Position numbers and translations under genes: made by a program
Shown: positions 1 through 5,660 of the stretch, in pieces
Position numbering within the stretch: position 1 is the stretch's first letter
Layout of the letters: each line of letters starts with the position of its first letter
Origin: Bacteroidales bacterium Bact_23
GTDB lineage: Bacteria > Bacteroidota > Bacteroidia > Bacteroidales > Lentimicrobiaceae
Reading direction: 5' to 3'
Length of the DNA stretch: 5,660 nt
NCBI GenBank assembly: GCA_001603685.1
Contig: LUZO01000195.1
Coordinates: 1-5,660 of the forward strand
Notes under the pieces: generated by a model
Database searches by the model: none
What the model was told of the DNA's origin: nothing
Seen by the model: only the letters and a program-made list of their open reading frames with translations

Positions 1-13
1 GTTTATAATAATC

Positions 14-44
14 AAAAAATCAGCGGGTTAAGTAACCCGCTGAT
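14..44 (-). terminator. Intrinsic terminator of pepD
   Basis: The arms at 19-29 and 34-44 are perfect reverse complements (11 base pairs, core CAGCGGGTT/AACCCGCTG) around a 4-base loop. Read on the minus strand, the stem runs directly into a run of six U (complement of A14-A19), followed by A/T-rich sequence. It begins 10 bases after the pepD stop codon. This is a textbook Rho-independent terminator. On the plus strand no comparable T-run follows the stem, so it acts mainly in the pepD direction. Confidence 0.93.
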
Positions 45-54
45 CAGTCAGTTG

Positions 55-1524
55 TTAAGCAACCGGATTTGCCGGCACATTTTTCAGTGTCTCTTTCAGG
101 TAAATCCAGAATTTATCCACCGATGCAATATTCACTTTTTCGTCGGGCGAATGGGGATAACGGATGGTGGGGCCGAAGGAGATCATGTCCCAGTTCGGGT
201 AAACGGCGCCCAGCAGCCCGCACTCAAGTCCGGCGTGGATTGCCTTGATTTCGGGAATTTTGCCGAAACGGTTGTTGTACACTTGCTGCATGGTCTTCAG
301 AATGGCTGAATCGGGGTTTGGTTTCCATCCCGGATATTCGCCTTCGAACTCAACTTTTGCGCCGGCCAGCTCAAAAATGCTGCCCATCATCACGGTCAGG
401 TCTTTCTTGGCCGAGTTTACCGAACTGCGGAGCAGGCAGATTACCTTCACGGTTTCGCCTTCGGTTCTTACAATCGAGAGGTTGGTAGATGTTTCAACCA
501 GCCCTTCCATGGCGTCGCTCATGCGGATAACGCCGTTGGGGCAGCCGTAAACGGCGCGGAGCATGCGGTTCTGGGTATCTTCATCCATCAGGAAATCGGG
601 CATGGCAACGGGAGCGGCGGTAATCTGAAGTCCCGGTTCGGTTACCGAAAGCTCAGCCTTGATGGTGGCGGCAAAATCGGGGAGGCATTTTTCGAAATTC
701 GCTTTCTCCTTTTCGGGGATGGTAACAATGGCATATCCTTCGCGGGGGATGGCATTACGCATATTTCCGGCTTCGAGTGAGGAGAGTCTCAGCTGATGCT
801 TGTGAACGCCGTGCCACAGCAGACGGGTCAGGATTTTGCATGAGTTGCCGCGTCCAAGGGCGATATCGAGGCCGGAGTGGCCGCCCTTAAGTCCGCTGAT
901 ATTGATTTTGTAGGCAATGGTTCCCTGTTCGGGAGCTACTTTTTTGAAGGGGAATTCAAAGTTTCCGTCAACGCCGCCGGCACAGCCGATGTAGAGTTCG
1001 CCTTCGTCTTCCGAATCGAGGTTGAGCAGGATATCGCCTTTCAGGATGTTGGGCTGCAGGTTGAAAGCGCCGGTCATGCCGCTCTCTTCGTCAATGGTGA
1101 AAAGCCCTTCAACGGGGCCGTGCTCGATCTCTTTGGCTGCAAGTACTGCCATGATGGCTGCCACACCCATGCCGTTGTCGGCGCCAAGGGTGGTACCGTT
1201 GGCTTTTACCCATTCGCCGTCAATCTGAGGTTCGATGGGGTCTTTCTCGAAATCGTGAACTTTATCGCTGTTTTTCTGCGGAACCATATCGAGATGCGCC
1301 TGAAGAATCACCCCTTTGCGGTTTTCCATACCGGGGGTGGCCGGCTTGCGGATCATCACATTGCCGACTTCATCAACAATGGTTTCCAGACCGAGTGAAT
1401 GGCCGAAATTCTTCATGAATTCAATGATGCGGCCCTCTTTTTTCGAGGGGCGGGGAATCTGAGTAAGGCTGTAAAAGTGCTGCCACACTGCTTTTGGCTC
1501 GAGATTCTGAACGGGATTGCTCAT
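55..1524 (-). CDS. pepD: Aminoacyl-histidine dipeptidase (cytosol non-specific dipeptidase), M20C family
   Basis: This is a 489-residue metallopeptidase of the PepD/carnosinase-like M20C family, which hydrolyses Xaa-His and many other dipeptides in the cytosol; the E. coli enzyme is about 485 residues. The di-zinc site is visible in order: H77 in AHLDM with catalytic-side D79, bridging D116 in GADNG, the DEESG motif with general base E146 and metal ligand E147, D170 in LNLDSED, and H458 in YPHSPDE. The lid/dimerisation domain lies at about 200-385 and contains the family GGHSG motif around H216. The start is supported because the opening residues resemble the family N-terminus (PKAVW then IPRPS) and no in-frame extension is needed. 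There is no signal peptide, as expected for a cytosolic enzyme. It is flanked by terminators on both sides, so it is probably transcribed alone. All catalytic residues are present and nothing suggests decay. Confidence 0.96.
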   Translation of the reverse strand: MSNPVQNLEPKAVWQHFYSLTQIPRPSKKEGRIIEFMKNFGHSLGLETIVDEVGNVMIRKPATPGMENRKGVILQAHLDMVPQKNSDKVHDFEKDPIEPQIDGEWVKANGTTLGADNGMGVAAIMAVLAAKEIEHGPVEGLFTIDEESGMTGAFNLQPNILKGDILLNLDSEDEGELYIGCAGGVDGNFEFPFKKVAPEQGTIAYKINISGLKGGHSGLDIALGRGNSCKILTRLLWHGVHKHQLRLSSLEAGNMRNAIPREGYAIVTIPEKEKANFEKCLPDFAATIKAELSVTEPGLQITAAPVAMPDFLMDEDTQNRMLRAVYGCPNGVIRMSDAMEGLVETSTNLSIVRTEGETVKVICLLRSSVNSAKKDLTVMMGSIFELAGAKVEFEGEYPGWKPNPDSAILKTMQQVYNNRFGKIPEIKAIHAGLECGLLGAVYPNWDMISFGPTIRYPHSPDEKVNIASVDKFWIYLKETLKNVPANPVA

Positions 1525-1573
1525 AATGGATTGTATTTAAAATGATTAATGTTAATGCTGTGGAAACAGGCAG

Positions 1574-1581
1574 CTAAATTA
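1574..1581 (-). promoter_or_regulatory. Weak candidate -7 element for pepD
   Basis: Read on the minus strand the sequence is TAATTTAG, one mismatch from the Bacteroidota -7 consensus TAnnTTTG. It lies about 50 bases upstream of the pepD start and downstream of the rsmG terminator, where a pepD promoter is expected. No TTG is visible at the usual -33 distance (that stretch is the U-run of the terminator), so the assignment is tentative. Confidence 0.25.
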
Positions 1582-1593
1582 GTGTTTTTGATG

Positions 1594-1618
1594 AAAAAAC
1601 CACCGGTAAAACGGCGGT
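1594..1618 (-). terminator. Intrinsic terminator of the regulator-kinase-rsmG operon
   Basis: On the minus strand ACCGCC (1618-1613) pairs with GGTGGT (1604-1599), six pairs including one G-U wobble, around an 8-base loop, and the stem runs into six U (1599-1594). On the plus strand the wobble becomes an A-C mismatch, so the hairpin is better formed in the minus-strand RNA. A second, 7-pair hairpin (AACCGGG/CCCGGTT, arms 1620-1626 and 1638-1644, 11-base loop) lies just before it, two bases after the rsmG stop, and may assist. Confidence 0.65.
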
Positions 1619-1646
1619 AAACCGGGTTTTATTGCTGCCCGGTTCG

Positions 1647-2267
1647 TTAAAACCAGAGATGAATCACCGATTTGGTCTCAAAGAATGGTTCGGAAAAATA
1701 GCGGTCGAGGTGATAAACCTGGTATTTGCCGCCCGACTGCTTCAGCTCTTCCGTGACATCGCCCCCTTTCAGGTAGAGTATTCCGTTGTGCAGGGGATTG
1801 ATGCTTCTTTTGTGAATATTCTTCCGTATCCATGAGGTGAATTCGGGAAGAGAGGTCACCGCACGGCTAACAATAAAATCGAATTTTTCAGTGATCTCTT
1901 CGGCCCGGCTTTGCAGGGCGGTAACATTTTCAAGCCCAAGGGCGGAGGCAATGGCATTGACTACCTTTATTTTTTTTCCGATGGAATCCACCAGCAGAAA
2001 GCTGCACTCAGGGAACATTACAGCCAGCGGTATTCCGGGGAATCCGCCGCCGGTACCTACATCCATCACCGAGGTGCCGGGCGCAAACCTGATGGCTTTG
2101 GCAATGCCCAGCGAATGGAGGATGTGCCGTTCGTAAAGGCGGTCGATATCCTTGCGCGAAATGACATTGATGGCTGCATTCCACTCCTCATAAAGCGGCT
2201 GCATTGCCCTGAAGCATTCAATCTGATGCGGGGTGAGGTCGGGGAAGTATTTAAGTAAGATGTCCAT
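1647..2267 (-). CDS. rsmG: 16S rRNA (guanine(527)-N7)-methyltransferase RsmG (GidB)
   Basis: This 206-residue protein matches the usual RsmG length (E. coli about 207). The family uses S-adenosylmethionine to place m7G at position 527 of 16S rRNA in the 530 loop of the small subunit. Visible features are the N-terminal helix region with the W29-N30...N34-V-I-S-R segment, RHILHSL around residues 48-54, the SAM-binding loop VMDVGTGGGFPGIPLA (67-82), the acidic end of strand 2 at D94 with the GKK at 97-99, RAEE at 121-124, the VSRAVTSLPE segment (133-142), and LYLKGG ending near 169. The start lies 9 bases after the kinase stop with no terminator between, so it is probably co-transcribed with the two-component genes. 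In other bacteria loss of rsmG gives low-level streptomycin resistance (established knowledge). The operon partnership here is less usual than the gidA or parAB context known elsewhere. Confidence 0.95.
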   Translation of the reverse strand: MDILLKYFPDLTPHQIECFRAMQPLYEEWNAAINVISRKDIDRLYERHILHSLGIAKAIRFAPGTSVMDVGTGGGFPGIPLAVMFPECSFLLVDSIGKKIKVVNAIASALGLENVTALQSRAEEITEKFDFIVSRAVTSLPEFTSWIRKNIHKRSINPLHNGILYLKGGDVTEELKQSGGKYQVYHLDRYFSEPFFETKSVIHLWF

Positions 2268-2276
2268 GGTTGCAGT

Positions 2277-3650
2277 TTAGTGGTTGTAGGGTAGTTTAAC
2301 CGTCATGGTGGTTCCGCTTCCGGGTTCCGATTTCAGAGCGATGGACCCGCCGTGCATCTTTACGATCTTGTCGATCATTGAAAGGCCGACGCCGTGGCCG
2401 GGATGGTTTTTTGCATTCTCGGCCCTGAAAAACGGTTCAAAAATCCGGGTCTGATCTTCGGCGCTGATGCCAATACCCTGATCCTTTACCACAAAAGTGA
2501 TGAAGTCCGGGTTGTATTCCAGGGTGGCGTTTACCGGTTTTCCTTCCGAGAATTTACAGGCATTGTCGAGCAGGTTGATGAAGATGAGCTTCAGCAGGTT
2601 TTCGTTTCCGTGAACCGAAAGCTCCGTTTCATCGCCGGTGTTGTCGTTGATGATGGTCTCGATTTCATATTCGGGATGCATCATTTCGATTTCGCTTTGA
2701 GTCTGAAGCAGCAGTTCGTCAAGCCTTACCGGGGTTGTTTTCATGTGCTGCAGGTCCTGTTCGGCGCGTGCTATCTCAAGCAGGTTGTTTGCAAGCCTGG
2801 TCAGGCTCCGGGTATCTTCCAGCACCGATTCCAGCACTTTCCTGTACTCTTCGCTTCCGCGCTCCTTCATCAGGGCCACCTGAATCTGGCTTGTTATGGA
2901 TGCCAGCGGAGTTCTCAGCTCATGCGAAGCGTTCGAAACAAAGCTTTTCTGCATCTGGAATGCTTTCTCAATGCGGCCGAGCATCTCATTGAAAGTGATG
3001 GCAAGCCGCGCGATTTCATCGGTGCCGTTGCCTTCGTCCACGCGCTGTTCAAGGTTGGATGCCGTGATGGTGGAGACCTGATGTACCACTTCTGAAATGG
3101 GTTTCAGCGCCTGCCGCGAGAAGAAAAGGCCGGTTATGATGGTGATGATGATGGAAACCAGTAGCCCTAACAGCAAGATCAGTAGCAGGTTGTTGAGTTT
3201 GGTAAGTCCATAGGTATCGGTGGCCGATGCCAGTACCACGAAACGGCGCAATCCGTTGGTGTAGAGAATTCCCACCGCCTCGCGGTTGCCCTGGCTGAAC
3301 CTGAATTCATCGCTTTTCCGGGCTTTGGCAAGAAGTTCTTCCGTAACCTCAAGCCCCGGCCCTTTCCCCGATCTGTATAGCTGATAGCGCTTAAAGTAGT
3401 CATATACAATCACTTCAACATTCTCCAGCGAGCTGTAGTTGGTACTGTCGATGATACGCATCAGCTCGGGGTTGATCTCCTTTACATCTATGATCAGCTT
3501 GGCGGTGTTGATGGCTTTTTCACGCAAACGGTCGGCAAACTCCTGCTTGCGGTAGTTGGCGGAAAGCGTATAAATCATTACCGAGAAAATTACCAGGATG
3601 CTGCCCACGATCAGGGCAAACTGAAGGCTGAGTCTGGTTCTGATCTGCAT
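2277..3650 (-). CDS. Membrane sensor histidine kinase with HAMP domain
   Basis: This 457-residue class I histidine kinase is likely to autophosphorylate and pass phosphate to the adjacent response regulator. The order is: a short cytoplasmic tail, TM1 at about 8-30, a periplasmic sensor region of about 31-152, TM2 at about 153-177, HAMP at about 178-230, then the dimerisation domain with the H-box SHELRTPL (phospho-acceptor H243). The HATPase_c domain has the N-box FINLLDNACKFS (N359, N363), G1 box DQGIGI (390-395), F-box FEPFFR (404-409) and G2 box GHGVGLSM (418-425). All kinase motifs are intact. The sensor region is not recognised, so the signal is unknown; it contains several aromatic and basic residues (YDYFKRYQLYR at 83-93) but no obvious metal-binding clusters. 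The start lies 4 bases beyond the regulator stop and the gene is clearly in its operon. The layout resembles CusS/ArlS-type kinases, but that does not assign a ligand. Confidence 0.95.
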   Translation of the reverse strand: MQIRTRLSLQFALIVGSILVIFSVMIYTLSANYRKQEFADRLREKAINTAKLIIDVKEINPELMRIIDSTNYSSLENVEVIVYDYFKRYQLYRSGKGPGLEVTEELLAKARKSDEFRFSQGNREAVGILYTNGLRRFVVLASATDTYGLTKLNNLLLILLLGLLVSIIITIITGLFFSRQALKPISEVVHQVSTITASNLEQRVDEGNGTDEIARLAITFNEMLGRIEKAFQMQKSFVSNASHELRTPLASITSQIQVALMKERGSEEYRKVLESVLEDTRSLTRLANNLLEIARAEQDLQHMKTTPVRLDELLLQTQSEIEMMHPEYEIETIINDNTGDETELSVHGNENLLKLIFINLLDNACKFSEGKPVNATLEYNPDFITFVVKDQGIGISAEDQTRIFEPFFRAENAKNHPGHGVGLSMIDKIVKMHGGSIALKSEPGSGTTMTVKLPYNH

Positions 3651-3654
3651 ACGG

Positions 3655-4344
3655 CTACGACTCCTTTAATATATACCCCATGCCAATCTGGGTATGGATG
3701 AGCTTAACCGGAAAATCCTTGTCAATTTTCTTGCGCAGAAAGTTGACATATACTTCAATAACATTGGTTCCGGTGTCGAAGTTGATGTTCCAGATCTTTT
3801 TTGCAATATCGGCTTTCGAAACCACTTTTCCCTTATTTCTGACGAGATATTCGAGCAGAGCGAACTCCTTGGCCGTCAGTTCGATGGATTTGTCGCCTCT
3901 TTTTACCGACATGGCATCGAGGTCGATAATGAGATCGGCGACCCTCAGGATGTTTTCGTTTTTGTTTTCGGGCAGTGAGCGTTTCAGCAGCGCTTTGATG
4001 CGGGCGAGCAGTTCCCTGAATTCAAAAGGCTTTACGATATAGTCGTCGGCACCTTTGTCAAACCCCAGCAATTTGTCGTCGGTGCTTCCCAGGGCAGTAA
4101 GCATGATGACGGGTACCGACGGGCTTTTTTGCCTGATCATCGTGCACAATTCGTAGCCATTGATTTGCGGAAGGTTGATGTCGAGAATAATCAGGTCATA
4201 TTCTTTCGAATCAGCCATTCTTTTGCCGATGAAGCCGTCGTAGGCAACTTCAGTTTTGAAACCGTTTTCTTCCAGACCGTTGCTGATTGAATCGGCCATT
4301 TTTACATGATCTTCAACAATGAGAATGCTTGGTTGCTGCTTCAT
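3655..4344 (-). CDS. OmpR/PhoB-family response regulator
   Basis: This 229-residue DNA-binding response regulator has the usual family length. The receiver domain (about 5-120) shows the acidic pair E11-D12, phospho-acceptor D55 in LIILDINLP, T83 in MLTA, and K105 in YIVKPF. A short linker (about 121-131) leads to a winged-helix effector domain (about 132-227) with LTAKEFALLEYLVRN (156-170), the recognition-helix segment NVIEVYVNFLRKKID (194-208), and the terminal hairpin QIGMGYIL. It is intact and should act as a phosphorylation-controlled transcription factor. It is first in the regulator-kinase-rsmG operon and diverges from the glucosaminidase gene across a 177-base gap. Its targets are unknown; autoregulation and control of the divergent hydrolase are reasonable guesses from position. 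The sequence resembles CusR/ArlR/RprY-type regulators, but no specific orthologue can be named. Confidence 0.95.
   Translation of the reverse strand: MKQQPSILIVEDHVKMADSISNGLEENGFKTEVAYDGFIGKRMADSKEYDLIILDINLPQINGYELCTMIRQKSPSVPVIMLTALGSTDDKLLGFDKGADDYIVKPFEFRELLARIKALLKRSLPENKNENILRVADLIIDLDAMSVKRGDKSIELTAKEFALLEYLVRNKGKVVSKADIAKKIWNINFDTGTNVIEVYVNFLRKKIDKDFPVKLIHTQIGMGYILKES
3661..3667 (-). promoter_or_regulatory. Shine-Dalgarno-like AAAGGAG for the kinase gene
   Basis: Read on the minus strand, AAAGGAG lies inside the last codons of the response regulator, with GGAG 10 bases before the kinase ATG. It is a good anti-Shine-Dalgarno match at a slightly long spacing and supports the kinase start at 3650. 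Bacteroidota depend little on such motifs and the sequence also encodes Lys-Glu, so it may be incidental. Confidence 0.35.
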
Positions 4345-4360
4345 AATCGGGCAAATAGGG

Positions 4361-4382
4361 AGTACTGCTTTTTGGCAGCACT
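4361..4382 (-). promoter_or_regulatory. Hairpin in the leader of the response-regulator mRNA
   Basis: On the minus strand AGTGCTGC (4382-4375) pairs with GCAGTACT (4368-4361), eight base pairs with one G-U wobble, around the loop CAAAAA. It ends 16 bases before the regulator start codon. No U-run follows in either direction, so it is not an intrinsic terminator. It could stabilise the 5' end of the operon mRNA or affect translation; the structure is seen, the role is inferred. Confidence 0.4.
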
Positions 4383-4388
4383 AAAATA

Positions 4389-4396
4389 CAAAATTT
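4389..4396 (-). promoter_or_regulatory. Weak candidate -7 element for the regulator operon
   Basis: Read on the minus strand this is AAATTTTG, one mismatch from TAnnTTTG. A transcript starting a few bases later would begin close to the foot of the leader hairpin. A second near-match, TATTTTAG (4388-4381 on the minus strand), lies directly beside it. No TTG is evident at the -33 distance, so neither is secure. Confidence 0.25.
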
Positions 4397-4477
4397 GGCG
4401 ATTGGTCGTTAATATATTCTTCAGGAAATGGCGACTTCGGGAAAAGAAATGCGTAAATACCGGAATGGAGAGATATT

Positions 4478-4509
4478 CTGCCTGATTTAGCGTAGTATAT
4501 GTATCTTTG
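4478..4509 (+). promoter_or_regulatory. Bacteroidota-type promoter of the glucosaminidase gene
   Basis: TATCTTTG at 4502-4509 matches the Bacteroidota -7 consensus TAnnTTTG exactly. A CTG at 4478-4480, one mismatch from the -33 TTG, lies 21 bases upstream, within the normal spacing. Transcription would begin a few bases after 4509, roughly 4513-4516, giving a very short leader before the ATG at 4522 or a leader of about 20 bases before the ATG at 4534. Confidence 0.7.
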
Positions 4510-4521
4510 CGATGAAAAAAA

Positions 4522-5520
4522 ATGCCTTCTGTAATGAGAAACGGAAAGATCATCCTTGTCTCCCTGATTTTGCTTTCGCTGGCTGTTTTTGGCGTTGCGC
4601 AACCCGCTTCGCGCAACCCCGGATACAGTGAATACATTGAGAAATACCGCGATATTGCCATAAAAAAGATGCATGAATACCGGATTCCCGCAAGCATAAC
4701 CCTTGCGCAGGGGATCCTTGAATCGGGAATGGGCAATTCGGAGCTGGCAAGGAACGCCAACAACCATTTCGGCATCAAATGCCACAAGGAGTGGACCGGG
4801 ATGACCTATGTAATGGACGACGACACCAAAAACGAGTGTTTCCGTAAATACAATACGGTGGAAGAGTCGTTCAGCGATCATTCGCTGTTTCTCACCACCA
4901 GGCCGCGCTATGCCAGGCTGTTCGATCTGGATGTGAAGGATTACAAGGGCTGGGCGCATGGGCTGAAAAGCGCCGGCTACGCTACCAATCCCCGTTATGC
5001 GGAAATCCTGATCAGAATTATTGAGGAGAACGAACTCCATATCTATGATAATGCTCCGGCCGGGCCGTATGTGGCAAAGGACAAGCCTCAGAAGGGAAGT
5101 GCCGCAACTCCGCCGCCCGCTTCCGTTGCATCCGGCATTCAGCTTAACCCGTCGAATGTGAAGTTTCTGGAAGTTGCTGACGGTAACCGCGCCGTTTATA
5201 TGAACAACGGGACGAAGCTGATTTTTGCCCGCGCCGGTGATGATGTGCATTCCATTGCAAAAGATTTTGGGATTCACGGATTCCAGCTGTTGAAATACAA
5301 TGAGTTAGGAAAGAATGAAACCATTACCGATGGCCAGGCCATCTATATTACCCCAAAGAAGAAAAAGGGCGCCATTAAACGACATACGGTTTCGGCGAGG
5401 GAGAGTATGAGGGATATTTCGCAGTTCTACGGCATTAAGCTGAAATCGCTGTACAAGCTGAACGGAATGCAGCAGGGGCACGAACCGGAAAGAGGAACGG
5501 TGCTGAAACTTGCAAAATAG
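4522..5520 (+). CDS. Secreted glucosaminidase (GH73) with two C-terminal LysM-like repeats
   Basis: This 332-residue protein is predicted to cleave glycan strands of peptidoglycan (N-acetylglucosaminidase type, FlgJ/LytG-like GH73) after export. Residues 5-26 form a signal peptide: a positive start (MRNGK), a hydrophobic core IILVSLILLSLAVF, and a plausible signal peptidase I site after GVA (26/27). The glucosaminidase domain spans about 37-175, with catalytic Glu E67 in LAQGILESGMGNS, then the family NNHFGIKC (80-87), the FRKYNTVEESFSDHS segment and the C-terminal AGYATNPRYAEILIRII. A Pro/Ala/Ser-rich linker (about 178-210) leads to a divergent LysM-like repeat (about 234-278) and a clearer LysM (about 287-331) that should bind peptidoglycan. 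The frame opens at ATG 4522, but ATG 4534 (residue 5) gives a cleaner signal peptide and a more usual leader, so the true start may be 4534. It diverges from the response regulator. A flagellar role is not suggested by the context; general cell-wall remodelling or daughter-cell separation is likelier. Confidence 0.93.
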   Translation: MPSVMRNGKIILVSLILLSLAVFGVAQPASRNPGYSEYIEKYRDIAIKKMHEYRIPASITLAQGILESGMGNSELARNANNHFGIKCHKEWTGMTYVMDDDTKNECFRKYNTVEESFSDHSLFLTTRPRYARLFDLDVKDYKGWAHGLKSAGYATNPRYAEILIRIIEENELHIYDNAPAGPYVAKDKPQKGSAATPPPASVASGIQLNPSNVKFLEVADGNRAVYMNNGTKLIFARAGDDVHSIAKDFGIHGFQLLKYNELGKNETITDGQAIYITPKKKKGAIKRHTVSARESMRDISQFYGIKLKSLYKLNGMQQGHEPERGTVLKLAK

Positions 5521-5660
5521 GGTTGGCTGCCTGTGTCTGTAGTAAAGAATCAGTTTCATTTTTAAGAGAGACTGAAATCTGCTGAAAAGTCGGATTTTAG
5601 TTAATGTTTTGTTAGTTTCTGGGTGCGTTTATTTGATTTTTTTTTAGTCAGATATTCCTC
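5521..5660. other. Non-coding tail, no gene seen
   Basis: The 140 bases after the glucosaminidase stop are A/T-rich and contain no credible coding start. They hold one weak inverted repeat (TCAGTTTC at 5550-5557 with GAGACTGA at 5568-5575, eight pairs including one wobble, 10-base loop) without a following U-run, and a nine-T tract at 5637-5645 without a stem before it. Neither alone makes a convincing intrinsic terminator, so the end of the glucosaminidase transcript is not resolved here. Confidence 0.5.

Noticed and set aside
877..1398. 173-codon open frame on the plus strand opposite pepD
   Set aside because: It overlaps the catalytic-site coding region of pepD, and the translation has no domain features or supporting start context.
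2394..3095. 233-codon open frame on the plus strand opposite the histidine kinase
   Set aside because: It lies across the conserved H-box, N-box and G-box coding region on the other strand, and its translation resembles no known family.
4512..4514. Upstream ATG as the true start of the glucosaminidase
   Set aside because: It is out of frame with the gene as sequenced and lies at or before the transcription start expected from the -7 element. It is kept only as a finding about the A-tract.
4381..5277. 298-codon open frame on the minus strand opposite the glucosaminidase gene
   Set aside because: It is fully antisense to a well-supported gene with GH73 and LysM motifs, and its translation shows no recognisable domain. 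Codon bias of the real gene explains the lack of stops.
5550..5575. Inverted repeat after the glucosaminidase as an intrinsic terminator
   Set aside because: The stem is A/T-rich with a wobble and a 10-base loop, and is followed by AATCTGCTG rather than a U-run, so it is described but not called a terminator.
5637..5645. Nine-T tract near the window end as a terminator tail
   Set aside because: No stem immediately precedes it on the plus strand. It may belong to the promoter region of a gene beyond the window.
1..5660. Mobile element, CRISPR, phage or toxin-antitoxin content
   Set aside because: No spaced direct repeats, terminal inverted repeats, transposase or integrase motifs, or small paired genes were seen. 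The five genes are intact and look like native chromosomal genes.

Overview
The window looks like ordinary chromosomal sequence from a member of the Bacteroidota. Three things suggest this: a clear Bacteroidota-type -7 promoter element (TAnnTTTG) upstream of the rightmost gene; starts preceded mostly by A/T-rich sequence rather than strong Shine-Dalgarno motifs; and a gene set typical of the phylum (M20C dipeptidase, GH73-LysM hydrolase, OmpR/HAMP-kinase pair). The order or genus cannot be fixed from this sequence alone. No mobile element, CRISPR array, tRNA, rRNA or prophage signature was seen.

Layout: four genes lie on the minus strand and one on the plus strand. Reading the minus strand from about 4344 leftwards, an OmpR-family response regulator (4344-3655) is followed after 4 bases by a HAMP-domain sensor histidine kinase (3650-2277), and after 9 bases by the 16S rRNA methyltransferase gene rsmG (2267-1647). 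These three look like one operon, closed by a hairpin and U-run at about 1618-1594. A cytosolic M20C dipeptidase, pepD (1524-55), follows as its own unit and ends at a near-perfect intrinsic terminator (44-14). On the plus strand, diverging from the regulator, is a secreted glucosaminidase with two C-terminal LysM-like repeats (4522-5520). The 177-base divergent gap holds its promoter and a hairpin that would lie in the regulator's leader. The last 140 bases hold no gene.

How the genes may work together: the two-component pair senses an unknown signal through a periplasmic domain of about 120 residues. Its divergent neighbour, a cell-wall hydrolase, is a natural candidate target, but this is inference from position only. 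RsmG (ribosome modification) and PepD (dipeptide turnover) are housekeeping enzymes. The one contextual oddity is rsmG sitting at the end of a signalling operon. I found no convincing undescribed system; the findings are modest regulatory and contextual observations.
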